A stretch of DNA of 10,749 nucleotides from Rickettsiales bacterium (GTDB lineage Bacteria > Pseudomonadota > Alphaproteobacteria > Rs-D84), in assembly GCA_031263295.1 (NCBI GenBank), contig JAISGC010000017.1:1-10749 (forward strand), given 5' to 3'. Of this stretch, positions 1 through 6,482 are shown in pieces; the stretch's first letter is position 1; every line of letters starts with the position of its first letter. Under the pieces are notes generated by a model, which did not search any database, was not told the DNA's origin, and worked only from the letters and a program-made list of their open reading frames with translations. Made by a program: the position numbers and the translations under genes.

Positions 1-1646
1 CGCATCGCGTCTTCGTCGTGCTCGACCACAATGACCGTGTTGTCTTTATCGCGCAACTCTTTCAAGGATTCCAAACGTTTATCGTTGTCGGATTGATGAA
101 GCCCAATCGACGGCTCGTCCAACACATACAAGACCCCAGACAGACCCGAACCGATTTGCGACGCCAGGCGGATGCGCTGCGATTCTCCGCCGGACAATGT
201 GCCCGCCAGCCGCGCGAGCGTCAGGTAGCCCAAGCCCACATTTTTCAGAAATTGCAGGCGCGTCGTTATCTCGCGAAGAATCGTCGTCGCGATTTCGTTT
301 TCTTTTTTATCAAGCCGCGCGGGCAGGGCGCGAAACCACTCCAACGATTTTTCGACCGGCATCATTGTGGCGTCCATAATGTCGAGCCCGCCGACCTTGA
401 CGCAGAGCGCGCGAATGTTTAATCGCTTGCCGCCGCAAATCTGACACGGCGTTTCAGAAATATATCCGGCCAAGGCCTCCTTTATCATATCGCTGTCGGC
501 CTCGCGCCAACGGCGTTCCAGATTATTGACGATGCCCTCCCACTCTTTTTGATACTTGTATCCGTTCCAGTCCATATCGATTTTTTCGTCGGTGCCGTAG
601 AGGATTGCGTTCTGGACTTCGGCGGGCAAATCGGCCCACGGCGTGGTCATCTTGAACTTGTATTTTTTCGCCAGACCCTCCATCACATTTTCGTATTGAG
701 TGATTGCGCCGTTGCGCGAATAGGGCGCGATTGCGCCGTGTCGAATCGACAGCGTTTTGTCCGGCACGATAAGGTCCGGCGACATATTGAGTTTCACGCC
801 GAGGCCGGAACACTCCTCGCACGCGCCCTGTGGCGCGTTGAATGTAAAGAGACGCGGCTCGATTTTCGGAACCGTGAAGCCCGACACCGGACAGGCATAT
901 TCGGTCGAAAATAAAATGTTTTCGTTCGTGTCGAGACGGCGAACAAATACTATGCCCTTGACGAGGCGCAACGAAGACTCGAACGAAGCGGCCAGGCGCG
1001 ATTCCCAGTCCTTGCCGCCTGTTTCGAGCCGGTCGATTATCACGAAAATATCGTGTTTTTTATTTTTATCGAGAACCGGCGTCGGGTCCAAATCCGTCAA
1101 CTCGCCGTCAATCATCGCGCGCGCGTATCCCTGTTTCACCAGGAACATCATCTCTTTTTTATATTCCCCCTTGCGGCCCTGAATCATCGGCGCCATCACG
1201 AAGATTTTTGTTTTCGCGGGCAATTTTTCGACCCACTTTATCATCTCCGGGATGGTCTGCGACTTGATGGGCAGACCCGTGATGGGCGAATGGGGCACGC
1301 CCGCGCGCGCCCAGAGCAGGCGCATATAGTCGTATATTTCCGTAACCGTTCCGACGGTCGACCGCGGATTGTTGCTGGTCGTTTTCTGCTCGATTGAAAT
1401 CGCGGGCGACAGGCCCTCGATGAGGTCGACATCGGGCTTTTTCTGCATATTCAGAAACTGGCGCGCATAGGACGAGAGCGATTCGACATAGCGCCGCTGC
1501 CCCTCGGCGTAAATGGTATTGAACGCGAGGGATGATTTGCCAGACCCCGACACGCCGGTTATTACAACCAGCTTGTTTTTGGGAATGTCGATGTCGATTC
1601 CTTTAAGATTGTGCTCGCGCGCGCCGCGTATTTTTATGTTGTTCAT
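1..1646 (-). CDS. uvrA: UvrA, excinuclease ABC subunit A (5' part; rest lies beyond the window start)
   Basis: This is the damage-recognition ATPase of nucleotide excision repair; a UvrA dimer works with UvrB on distorted DNA in the cytoplasm. The first 548 codons are present of the roughly 940 usual for the family. The start MNNIKIRGAREHNLKGI matches the conserved UvrA N-terminus. Visible motifs are Walker A GVSGSGKSS (residues 31-39), an ABC signature LSGGESQR from about residue 484, Walker B LDEPSIGLHQ with D510/E511, and the H-loop VEHDE with H543. The first zinc module keeps C252, C276 and C279 but has Ser255 where the fourth Cys normally sits. I recall this CPVSGFT variant as usual in Alphaproteobacteria, so I read it as lineage-typical rather than as damage. 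The gene diverges from the tail-fibre-like gene. No LexA box was recognised upstream. The product call is very secure; only the C-terminal half is missing. Confidence 0.98.
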   Translation of the reverse strand, partial: MNNIKIRGAREHNLKGIDIDIPKNKLVVITGVSGSGKSSLAFNTIYAEGQRRYVESLSSYARQFLNMQKKPDVDLIEGLSPAISIEQKTTSNNPRSTVGTVTEIYDYMRLLWARAGVPHSPITGLPIKSQTIPEMIKWVEKLPAKTKIFVMAPMIQGRKGEYKKEMMFLVKQGYARAMIDGELTDLDPTPVLDKNKKHDIFVIIDRLETGGKDWESRLAASFESSLRLVKGIVFVRRLDTNENILFSTEYACPVSGFTVPKIEPRLFTFNAPQGACEECSGLGVKLNMSPDLIVPDKTLSIRHGAIAPYSRNGAITQYENVMEGLAKKYKFKMTTPWADLPAEVQNAILYGTDEKIDMDWNGYKYQKEWEGIVNNLERRWREADSDMIKEALAGYISETPCQICGGKRLNIRALCVKVGGLDIMDATMMPVEKSLEWFRALPARLDKKENEIATTILREITTRLQFLKNVGLGYLTLARLAGTLSGGESQRIRLASQIGSGLSGVLYVLDEPSIGLHQSDNDKRLESLKELRDKDNTVIVVEHDEDAM

Positions 1647-1655
1647 AGCCCGGAC

Positions 1656-1683
1656 AGGGTAGCACAAAAAAACGAAAAAGCAA
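1656..1683 (-). promoter_or_regulatory. Probable uvrA promoter
   Basis: Read on the minus strand there is TTGCTT (1683-1678), a 16-bp spacer, and TACCCT (1661-1656) preceded by TGC, which makes an extended -10. The predicted start of transcription is near 1649, only about 3 nt before the uvrA ATG at 1646. The message would then be nearly leaderless, and no Shine-Dalgarno sequence is visible. The -10 match is only four of six bases. Confidence 0.45.
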
Positions 1684-1684
1684 T

Positions 1685-1713
1685 TTGGAAAATATGCCGA
1701 TTTGTGATATAAT
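1685..1713 (+). promoter_or_regulatory. Strong sigma-70-type promoter for the tail-fibre-like gene
   Basis: TTGGAA (1685-1690), a 17-bp spacer and a perfect TATAAT (1708-1713), extended by TG at 1705-1706. It is followed by GCCCCGC, a GC-rich discriminator. The 13-base string TATAATGCCCCGC recurs exactly at the promoter of the glycosyltransferase operon (minus strand, 6356-6344). The predicted transcription start is about 1720, which leaves a leader of about 58 nt. Confidence 0.75.
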
Positions 1714-1724
1714 GCCCCGCAGAT

Positions 1725-1748
1725 AATCCCGCATTGCGCGGGATTTTT
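1725..1748 (+). terminator. Terminator-like hairpin in the 5' leader of the tail-fibre-like gene
   Basis: An 8-bp perfect stem (AATCCCGC 1725-1732 with GCGGGATT 1738-1745) with a 5-nt loop runs straight into TTTTT (1744-1748). It sits a few nucleotides after the predicted transcription start and 30 nt before the ATG. It is therefore placed to attenuate or stabilise the transcript rather than to end an upstream gene; the upstream neighbour uvrA runs the other way. Confidence 0.6.
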
Positions 1749-1778
1749 AATTCAATAAAACAGCCAAGAGAAATCAAT

Positions 1779-2630
1779 ATGAATAAAATGACCTATGCGG
1801 CCGATGGAGTTTCGGCCGAGTTTGACTTTGCGCACAAGTGGTTCCGGCCCGCGGACATCCGCGCGTTCGTGAACGGCGCGCCGATCGAATGCAGCGTCCG
1901 CCCCGCGGCCGATGCGCCCGAATACGAAACGCCCGAGATGTCGGCCGCGAACGACCTCGGAATTGCGGCGCACTTCGGAGGTCGCGTCGTTCTCGCGACG
2001 CCGCCAGCGGCGGGGGCGACGATAACGATAATTCGGCGCGTATCGATAGACGAGCGCTTGGTTGCTGTGTCGCGCACTTCGGCGGTGCGGCCCGGCGACT
2101 TTAATCTGTTCGCGGACTGGATGACGGAATACTTGAAAGACCTGGCCGCGGATTTCGCGGGGCTGGACGATGCGGAGATTCTGCCGGAGCTGACGGCGGG
2201 CGTCGCGGCGGCGCGCGAATTGCTCGGCGACGCGTCGAACCTGGTCACGACGGCGCAATTGGCGGAGGCGGTTCAGTCGCTGACCGCCGCGATGGAAAAC
2301 GAGCCGGGCCGTGTTGTCGAGCAATCGGCGCCCGGCGCGAACCCCTGGTTCCGAAAATACAAATCCGGCTGGGTGGAGCAGGGCGGCAGCACATCCGGCG
2401 TTGCGTCGGCCGCGGGAAAACCGATTCAATTCCCGATTCAGATGTGCGACACGAACTATAATTTTCAGCTTACGCCGTCGATAAGCGCGGCTCCGAATGC
2501 CCAGGCGCTGAGCATCGCATCCTTATACAGCGGCAAAAGCGCGTCCGGGATAACGGCCATCACGACCGCGAACAACGCGTCATACAGCGGGTTTTCGTTC
2601 TCGTGGCAAGTGTCGGGTTATTGCGCCTGA
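1779..2630 (+). CDS. Phage tail-fibre-like protein, apparently orphan
   Basis: This 283-residue protein has no signal peptide or membrane segment. The N-terminal part (about 1-125) resembles the T7-type tail-fibre attachment domain: MTYAADGVSAEFDFAHKWF, then ADIRAFVNG, GRVVLATPPAAGATITIIRR, and GDFNLFADW followed by a helix. An Ala- and Glu-rich helical stretch (about 125-180) follows. The C-terminal part opens with WFRKYKSGWVEQGG (190-203), then IQFPIQMCDTNYNFQLTPSI and a Ser/Ala-rich end, which is how many small tail-fibre tip domains are built. The start at 1779 was chosen over an in-frame ATG at 1734 because 1734 lies inside the leader hairpin, whereas AAGAG at 1767-1771 gives 1779 a ribosome site. 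No other phage gene is visible nearby. The 3' end overlaps the convergent acyltransferase by 13 bp. Possible roles, a captured receptor-binding module or a surface/secreted adhesin, are inference. Confidence 0.6.
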   Translation: MNKMTYAADGVSAEFDFAHKWFRPADIRAFVNGAPIECSVRPAADAPEYETPEMSAANDLGIAAHFGGRVVLATPPAAGATITIIRRVSIDERLVAVSRTSAVRPGDFNLFADWMTEYLKDLAADFAGLDDAEILPELTAGVAAARELLGDASNLVTTAQLAEAVQSLTAAMENEPGRVVEQSAPGANPWFRKYKSGWVEQGGSTSGVASAAGKPIQFPIQMCDTNYNFQLTPSISAAPNAQALSIASLYSGKSASGITAITTANNASYSGFSFSWQVSGYCA

Positions 2631-3034
2631 CTGCGGATGATTTTCGCGGGATTCCCGGCGACCGTCGCGCCGGCCGGGACATCGCCGAGGACCACGCTGT
2701 TTGCGCCGACGGCTGCGCCGTCGCCTATATGTATCGGTCCGACGATAACCGCGCCCGCATAGAGCATCACATTCTTGCCGATAGTCGGATAGCGTTTCGC
2801 CTCTTCGTCGGGCGACAGACCCAACTGGTGCTTTTTCGCGCCGATTGTGACATTCTGCCAAATCCAAGTTCCGGCGCCGATTTCAACGCGCGATCCTATG
2901 ACTATGCCGACCGGATGCGGAAACACGACGCCGTTTTTCTTGTATTCCGCCCAGCGCGGGACGACATTTTTATGACCCCATTCGGCGGCGTCCGCGTTCG
3001 GCCCGCGCCGGAATAATCTGCGGAGAAAGAACAT
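2618..3034 (-). CDS. Left-handed beta-helix (hexapeptide) acyltransferase, serine-acetyltransferase-like
   Basis: This 138-residue protein is probably an O- or N-acetyltransferase acting on a sugar or sugar nucleotide. Hexapeptide-repeat turns run from about residue 38 to 133: HPVGIVIGSRVEIGAGTWIW, NVTIGAKK, PTIGKNVMLYAGAVIVG, IHIGDGAAVGANSVVLGDVP and AGNPAKII. His40 in the FPHPVGIVIG motif occupies the place of the CysE-family catalytic histidine. The long N-terminal helical domain of true CysE is absent, so a polysaccharide-decorating enzyme fits better than cysteine synthesis. The gene begins one base after the stop of the pyruvyltransferase fusion, with AAGGGG (about 3046-3051 on the minus strand) as a possible ribosome site, so it is the third gene of the operon. 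Its end overlaps the convergent tail-like gene. The exact substrate cannot be told. Confidence 0.8.
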   Translation of the reverse strand: MFFLRRLFRRGPNADAAEWGHKNVVPRWAEYKKNGVVFPHPVGIVIGSRVEIGAGTWIWQNVTIGAKKHQLGLSPDEEAKRYPTIGKNVMLYAGAVIVGPIHIGDGAAVGANSVVLGDVPAGATVAGNPAKIIRSQAQ

Positions 3035-3035
3035 T

Positions 3036-5198
3036 TTATCGACCCCTTATCATTCGGAACAGTTTTCTGAAAAATCCGCGCGTCTTTTTTCGGACCGGAG
3101 GATTGCCTTCAAGCCCGGCCTTCCAAGCCGGTTCTTTGGCCAGCGCGATTTTCAGCCATTCGATGCTGCGCCCGCGCAATTCGTTCAGGGTCGCCCGCGC
3201 CGCGTCGAAGTCTATGTCCGCCTCCGTCATTTCCCTGGTTATGGCGTATATGGAATCGGCCGTCATACCGCGTCCGAGGCCGAGGCGGTCGAGGAGATCA
3301 AACACTTTTTCGTTGAAGCTCGCGCGCCGTATGTATACGAATCTGCGCCGATAGAGTATCGCGAAGCACACGCCGTGGAAGGAATCCGTTATCACTAGCT
3401 CCGCGTTCTTCATAATATTCAGCCAATCGCCGAACGAGCGCGGTCCGAAATCATCCTTTGATGCGTTCACCAAATCCATTTCCGATTTTATAAACGGCAG
3501 GCTGTCGTTTTTATACAAGTCGGTCAACGGCTGCGGATATATGAAATAGAACGCCGCGTATCGGGCCGGGGGCGCGGGCGGCGCGTCTCCGTCGATTATC
3601 TGCTGATACTCCTCGGCGTCTATCAGCAATGCCGGATCAAGCGCAAGCTCCGCATCCAGCCCGGCGTAATCCTTGACAATCCCGACCGCGGATTTTTCGC
3701 GGACCGAGAGCGAGTCGAACCTGCGCAGGCATTTGACTTTTTTCTCGTCCGGGTCCGGCATCTTGCCGTCGCCGAAGCTGACCGCATACGAAATCAGCCC
3801 TTTCTTGCCGCAGACCCAATCTCCCCAGAATACATAATTCCGCGTTTCGGCCCACAATTGCTCGCTGCCGATCACCACGGTATCCAGTTTCGGAAGTATG
3901 TGCGCCTGCAAATCGGACTTTCCCGCGACGAAGCCGAGCAGGTTCAGATATTTCTCGCGGAACTGCCACACCCGCGATTTCGGCGACACATCGGTATCCC
4001 CTCCGCCCCAGAAAGTGTTGTAATTGTTTATCGTAGCCGCGTCATATCCAAGCTTTGCGATAACTCTTTCAAGCGCGTAATCCAACAGGCTGGACCCATA
4101 GTTCACATATTTGACATCGTTGACCCACGGCATATTGTAATTCAATATTCCGACGCGTTTTTTCCCGAACCATTCGGACAGACTCGCGCCCGATTGAAAA
4201 TGCTTTGCGAACCCCGCGGCCGACTCCGATATTCCGGCATGCGTCGCGCCGCCGACCACAAAGTTTATCGGCTGGTTGCTCTTATCGTCGATGTCGAACG
4301 GCTCCCTGATCGCGAAGTCCGCTTTCTCGAACAGCCGCAGGCCTTTTTCCGTGTTGCACATCACCAGGCTGATGCCGTCGGCCTTGACGGGCGACGCGTG
4401 GATGTCGCCTATCGTTATGTCGCCGACGCGGGCGCGCGTCGCGAACGGGCATTTCTGGCATCGCGGCCGATGCGATGTGTTCTGCAAGAATATCCGCATG
4501 AAAAGATTTTTATAAAACTCGTCCGATTCAACAGAGCCGTCGTCGTATTCGAACACGGCCTTTTGCTTGCCGCAGGAAAGAAAGACATTTTTCAACGGCC
4601 TGCCGCCGGTCATCTCGCCGAGAGCCCTCTGCCAGACCGCCGGGCTGTTCGGGCCATAGCACACCAAATCCGCCGTTATCAGGTTGTCGTAATCCTTGCC
4701 GAGAAATCCGCGCAGGCCCGCAATCTGGCACGGCGTTCCCGAATAAAGGACCGGCCGCCCGGATTCGAGCAGTTTTTTCGCCGCGCGGTATGTGTCCTTC
4801 GTGTCGCCCGCGACATATTTGCTGCCGCGCATTTTTTCAATCTGCTCGATAGAATCGCCGATGATGGTTTCCGGGTTGAAGTCTTTGCCCCACACGGTTC
4901 CCGCAACCGCGCCGCCCGCATCCAGAACCGCGCGCGCAAGGCCGTAAAACGCGCCGCCGCTGGCCGAGCCGCCGCAATCGGGATGCCTGTATTGAAAGGT
5001 GTCGCCTGATTTGTTTTCCGCCGTTTTGTTCAGCGCCGGGCACGCGCGTCCGCACAACCCGCATCCGACGCATTTTTGGGGATCTATCTCCGGATATGCG
5101 AAGCCCATATCGTCGGCGCGCATCGTTATCGCCGATTTCGGACAGGCCGCAGCGCAGGCGCCGCATCCGAAGCACAAGTTTCTGCCGACAATGCTCAT
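3036..5198 (-). CDS. Ferredoxin/FrhB-like and polysaccharide pyruvyl transferase fusion protein
   Basis: This 720-residue protein has three parts. Residues 1-54 form a two-cluster [4Fe-4S] ferredoxin (C9, C12, C15, C19 and C43, C46, C49, C53). Residues about 75-345 are an F420-hydrogenase beta-subunit (FrhB)-like domain with GGSASGGAFYGLA, YSGTPCQIAGL (C157), CQKCPFATRARVGDITIGD (C247, C250). Residues about 347-630 are a polysaccharide pyruvyl transferase with VGILNYN, NYGSSLLDYAL, VVIGSEQLW, LSVREKS, DPALLI and VITDSFHGVCFAILY. The basic C-tail (RKKTRGFFRKLFRMIRGR) may bind membrane. The likely role is ketal pyruvylation of a surface glycan; what the flavin/Fe-S half reduces is unknown. The start at 5198 overlaps the upstream glycosyltransferase stop as ATGA. 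Longer starts at 5216 or 5282 would intrude further into that gene. FrhB-like and PPT genes often sit side by side in exopolysaccharide loci, so the fusion is plausible and the frame is intact throughout. Confidence 0.88.
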   Translation of the reverse strand: MSIVGRNLCFGCGACAAACPKSAITMRADDMGFAYPEIDPQKCVGCGLCGRACPALNKTAENKSGDTFQYRHPDCGGSASGGAFYGLARAVLDAGGAVAGTVWGKDFNPETIIGDSIEQIEKMRGSKYVAGDTKDTYRAAKKLLESGRPVLYSGTPCQIAGLRGFLGKDYDNLITADLVCYGPNSPAVWQRALGEMTGGRPLKNVFLSCGKQKAVFEYDDGSVESDEFYKNLFMRIFLQNTSHRPRCQKCPFATRARVGDITIGDIHASPVKADGISLVMCNTEKGLRLFEKADFAIREPFDIDDKSNQPINFVVGGATHAGISESAAGFAKHFQSGASLSEWFGKKRVGILNYNMPWVNDVKYVNYGSSLLDYALERVIAKLGYDAATINNYNTFWGGGDTDVSPKSRVWQFREKYLNLLGFVAGKSDLQAHILPKLDTVVIGSEQLWAETRNYVFWGDWVCGKKGLISYAVSFGDGKMPDPDEKKVKCLRRFDSLSVREKSAVGIVKDYAGLDAELALDPALLIDAEEYQQIIDGDAPPAPPARYAAFYFIYPQPLTDLYKNDSLPFIKSEMDLVNASKDDFGPRSFGDWLNIMKNAELVITDSFHGVCFAILYRRRFVYIRRASFNEKVFDLLDRLGLGRGMTADSIYAITREMTEADIDFDAARATLNELRGRSIEWLKIALAKEPAWKAGLEGNPPVRKKTRGFFRKLFRMIRGR

Positions 5199-6082
5199 GA
5201 CTCTTGCTTGCTCCATAATCTGAACGGCCACATATTCAGTCCGAACAAATATGCGCCGTATGATTTTTGGGTCCGGTTCCATCTGATCGCGATTATCGGG
5301 ATTATTCCGAACAGCCGGTATTTTTCCTTTTTCTTTCCGCCATAGTCCAACAGCGCTTTCAAGCCGTTCGCTACGGCGAATTTCCGCTTGGCTTCCATCC
5401 CGTATTCATACTGCTCCTTGTGCCGCGGCGTGTATCTTTTATTCAGTATCGAGTCGCCGTTATACACATAGAAATATATCGCGCCCGGGACCGTCACGAC
5501 CGCGTTGGCTTTCAGGAAGACGACGGGCGTGAACAGCATATCCTCGAATATCCGGCCCTCTGCGAATCGGATATTGTTCCTGACCAAAAAATCGCGCCGA
5601 TACATATGCCGCCAGACCGTGCAGTTGTCGAACGCGCGCGTGCATTTGTATTTGGTTATCGCCTCGGTGATTATCGAAACGCTGCGGAATGTCTGCTGAT
5701 AATGCGGCCCGTTGTATGACTCCACCTCGCCCGACAGAATATCCGCGCCGTCGAACATCTCGGCCGCGGACATCATTTTGCCGTAATAGTCGAGGTTCAC
5801 GAAATCGTCGGAATCGAAGAAATGGACATATTCCCCAGTCGCCGCGTCGAGCCCGGTGTTGCGCGCGCCGGACAGACCCTTGTTCTTTGCATGCTTTATA
5901 ATTTTTATCCGCGCGTCCTTGGCGGCGAAATCGTTGTAAATCTCGGCGGAGTTGTCCGGCGACGCGTCGTCGACGATTATTATTTCAAGGTCTTTGTAAG
6001 TATTATGGATTATGGAGCGCAGGCATTGCGCCAGATACGGCGCGACATTATAAACCGGAACAACAACAGAAACTTTCGTCAT
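5195..6082 (-). CDS. Family 2 (GT-A) glycosyltransferase
   Basis: This 295-residue enzyme should transfer a sugar from a nucleotide-sugar donor during assembly of a surface polysaccharide. The GT-A fold is clear: VSVVVPVYN near the start, IIIVDDASPDNS (35-45), GLSGARNTGLDAATGEYV, the metal-binding FFDSDDF with D90/D92, and EDMLFTPVVFLKA further on as the usual ED acid/base region. The tail (KYRLFGIIPIIAIRW) matches a C-terminal extension that I recall from gut-type GT2 proteins. The start at 6082 was preferred to the in-frame ATG at 6130 because GGAG lies 7 bases upstream and 6130 lies upstream of the leader terminator hairpin. The stop overlaps the next gene (ATGA), so this is the first gene of a three-gene operon. 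Donor and acceptor cannot be deduced. Confidence 0.9.
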   Translation of the reverse strand: MTKVSVVVPVYNVAPYLAQCLRSIIHNTYKDLEIIIVDDASPDNSAEIYNDFAAKDARIKIIKHAKNKGLSGARNTGLDAATGEYVHFFDSDDFVNLDYYGKMMSAAEMFDGADILSGEVESYNGPHYQQTFRSVSIITEAITKYKCTRAFDNCTVWRHMYRRDFLVRNNIRFAEGRIFEDMLFTPVVFLKANAVVTVPGAIYFYVYNGDSILNKRYTPRHKEQYEYGMEAKRKFAVANGLKALLDYGGKKKEKYRLFGIIPIIAIRWNRTQKSYGAYLFGLNMWPFRLWSKQES

Positions 6083-6093
6083 AATAACTCCAT

Positions 6094-6118
6094 AAAAAAA
6101 CCGCCAAGAAAAGGCGGT
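6094..6118 (-). terminator. Terminator-like hairpin just upstream of the glycosyltransferase ribosome site
   Basis: On the minus strand, ACCGCC (6118-6113) pairs with GGCGGT (6105-6100) across a 7-nt loop and is followed by TTTTTT (6099-6094). The T-run ends only 11 nt before the ATG at 6082, so the element lies inside the operon leader. It would abort transcription unless read through, which suggests attenuation. Confidence 0.65.
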
Positions 6119-6148
6119 CGGGGAGTTCAAAAATCAGCCAAGCAGAAT

Positions 6149-6300
6149 GATCCCGTCGGCCTTTGGGAAACCCTGTGTCATAACCGACGGCTCCCCGGCC
6201 CTAGGGCGGGGACCGGACAATTGTCCGGACGGCACAAAAAAATGGCGCCAGGCGCCGCTTTTTTATGCGGGATCTAGTCCGGACAAAAATCCGGCCGACT
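6149..6300 (-). promoter_or_regulatory. Hairpin array in the glycosyltransferase operon leader (candidate regulatory RNA)
   Basis: Five adjacent inverted repeats fill this stretch: CCGTCGG 6153-6159 with CCGACGG 6184-6190; TCCCC/GCCC 6192-6201 with GGGC/GGGGA 6204-6212; a perfect 16-bp palindrome CCGGACAATTGTCCGG 6213-6228; an A7/T6-flanked GGCGCC hairpin 6236-6264; and CCGGA 6279-6283 with TCCGG 6290-6294. A 7-bp helix GATCCCG (6149-6155) with CGGGATC (6268-6274) could close the first four, although it competes with the first hairpin. GTCCGGAC occurs twice (6223, 6277). With the promoter at 6351-6379 the minus-strand transcript passes through all of it. No known RNA family was recognised and the sequence has no convincing coding potential. 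Confidence 0.55.
6236..6264 (-). terminator. Possible bidirectional intrinsic terminator inside the operon leader
   Basis: A GC-rich hairpin (GGCGCC repeated either side of one A, 6244-6256) is flanked by seven A (6236-6242) and six T (6259-6264). It therefore ends in a T-run on either strand. On the minus strand a transcript from the 6351-6379 promoter would stop near 6236, giving a short RNA of about 110 nt, unless read through into the glycosyltransferase operon. Confidence 0.5.
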
Positions 6301-6350
6301 GCTTGCGCGTTTTTGAAGACGCCGAACCCATTTCCTTGGATTCGCGGGGC

Positions 6351-6379
6351 ATTATAATCTCGGCGCGCGGCGATTGCAA
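6351..6379 (-). promoter_or_regulatory. Promoter for the surface-sugar operon leader
   Basis: On the minus strand: TTGCAA (6379-6374), a 17-bp spacer and a perfect TATAAT (6356-6351), then GCCCCGC. The 13 bases from the -10 onward are identical to those of the tail-fibre-like gene promoter. The predicted start near 6344 leaves a leader of about 260 nt before the glycosyltransferase ATG. The ATTATAAT core is nearly symmetric, so weak firing on the plus strand is also possible. Confidence 0.65.
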
Positions 6380-6390
6380 GTTTTATTTTT

Positions 6391-6421
6391 CCGGCAGACC
6401 CGCATTGGGTCGCGCCGCCGG
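6391..6421. other. Hairpin in the ffh/operon intergenic region, function unknown
   Basis: CCGGC (6391-6395) pairs with GCCGG (6417-6421), and inside it GACCC (6397-6401) pairs with GGGTC (6407-6411). No T-run follows on either strand, so it is not a classic terminator. It lies between the two divergent promoters and may be a protein-binding site or a neutral repeat. Nothing else was recognised between 6380 and 6447. Confidence 0.3.
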
Positions 6422-6447
6422 TCTCATCACCCTGCGCTGCGGCGCCC

Positions 6448-6476
6448 TTTACTCTTGTGTTTTTTTATTTTATGAT
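6448..6476 (+). promoter_or_regulatory. Probable ffh promoter
   Basis: TTTACT (6448-6453), a 17-bp spacer and TATGAT (6471-6476, five of six). The expected transcription start, about 7 nt downstream, is the A of the ffh ATG at 6483, so the message would be leaderless. No Shine-Dalgarno sequence is present upstream of the ATG, which agrees with this. Confidence 0.55.
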
Positions 6477-6482
6477 TGCGCT

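Noticed and set aside
810..893. Missing fourth cysteine in UvrA zinc module 1 as a sign of inactivation
   Set aside because: CPVSGFT with Ser in this place is, to my recollection, standard in alphaproteobacterial UvrA, and all ATPase motifs in this part are intact.
1752..2429. 225-codon minus-strand frame opposite the tail-like gene
   Set aside because: The Arg-rich translation without motifs is typical of an antisense shadow in GC-rich DNA; the plus strand has promoter, ribosome site and domain similarity.
3858..5009. Long open frame (383 codons) on the plus strand
   Set aside because: It is antisense to the clearly coding Fe-S/pyruvyltransferase gene, gives an Arg/His-rich low-quality translation with no motif, and arises from GC-biased third positions.
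6147..6482. Upstream in-frame extension of ffh by 112 codons
   Set aside because: The extension runs through the hairpin array and the promoters, has no similarity to Ffh, and the family N-terminus starts at 6483.
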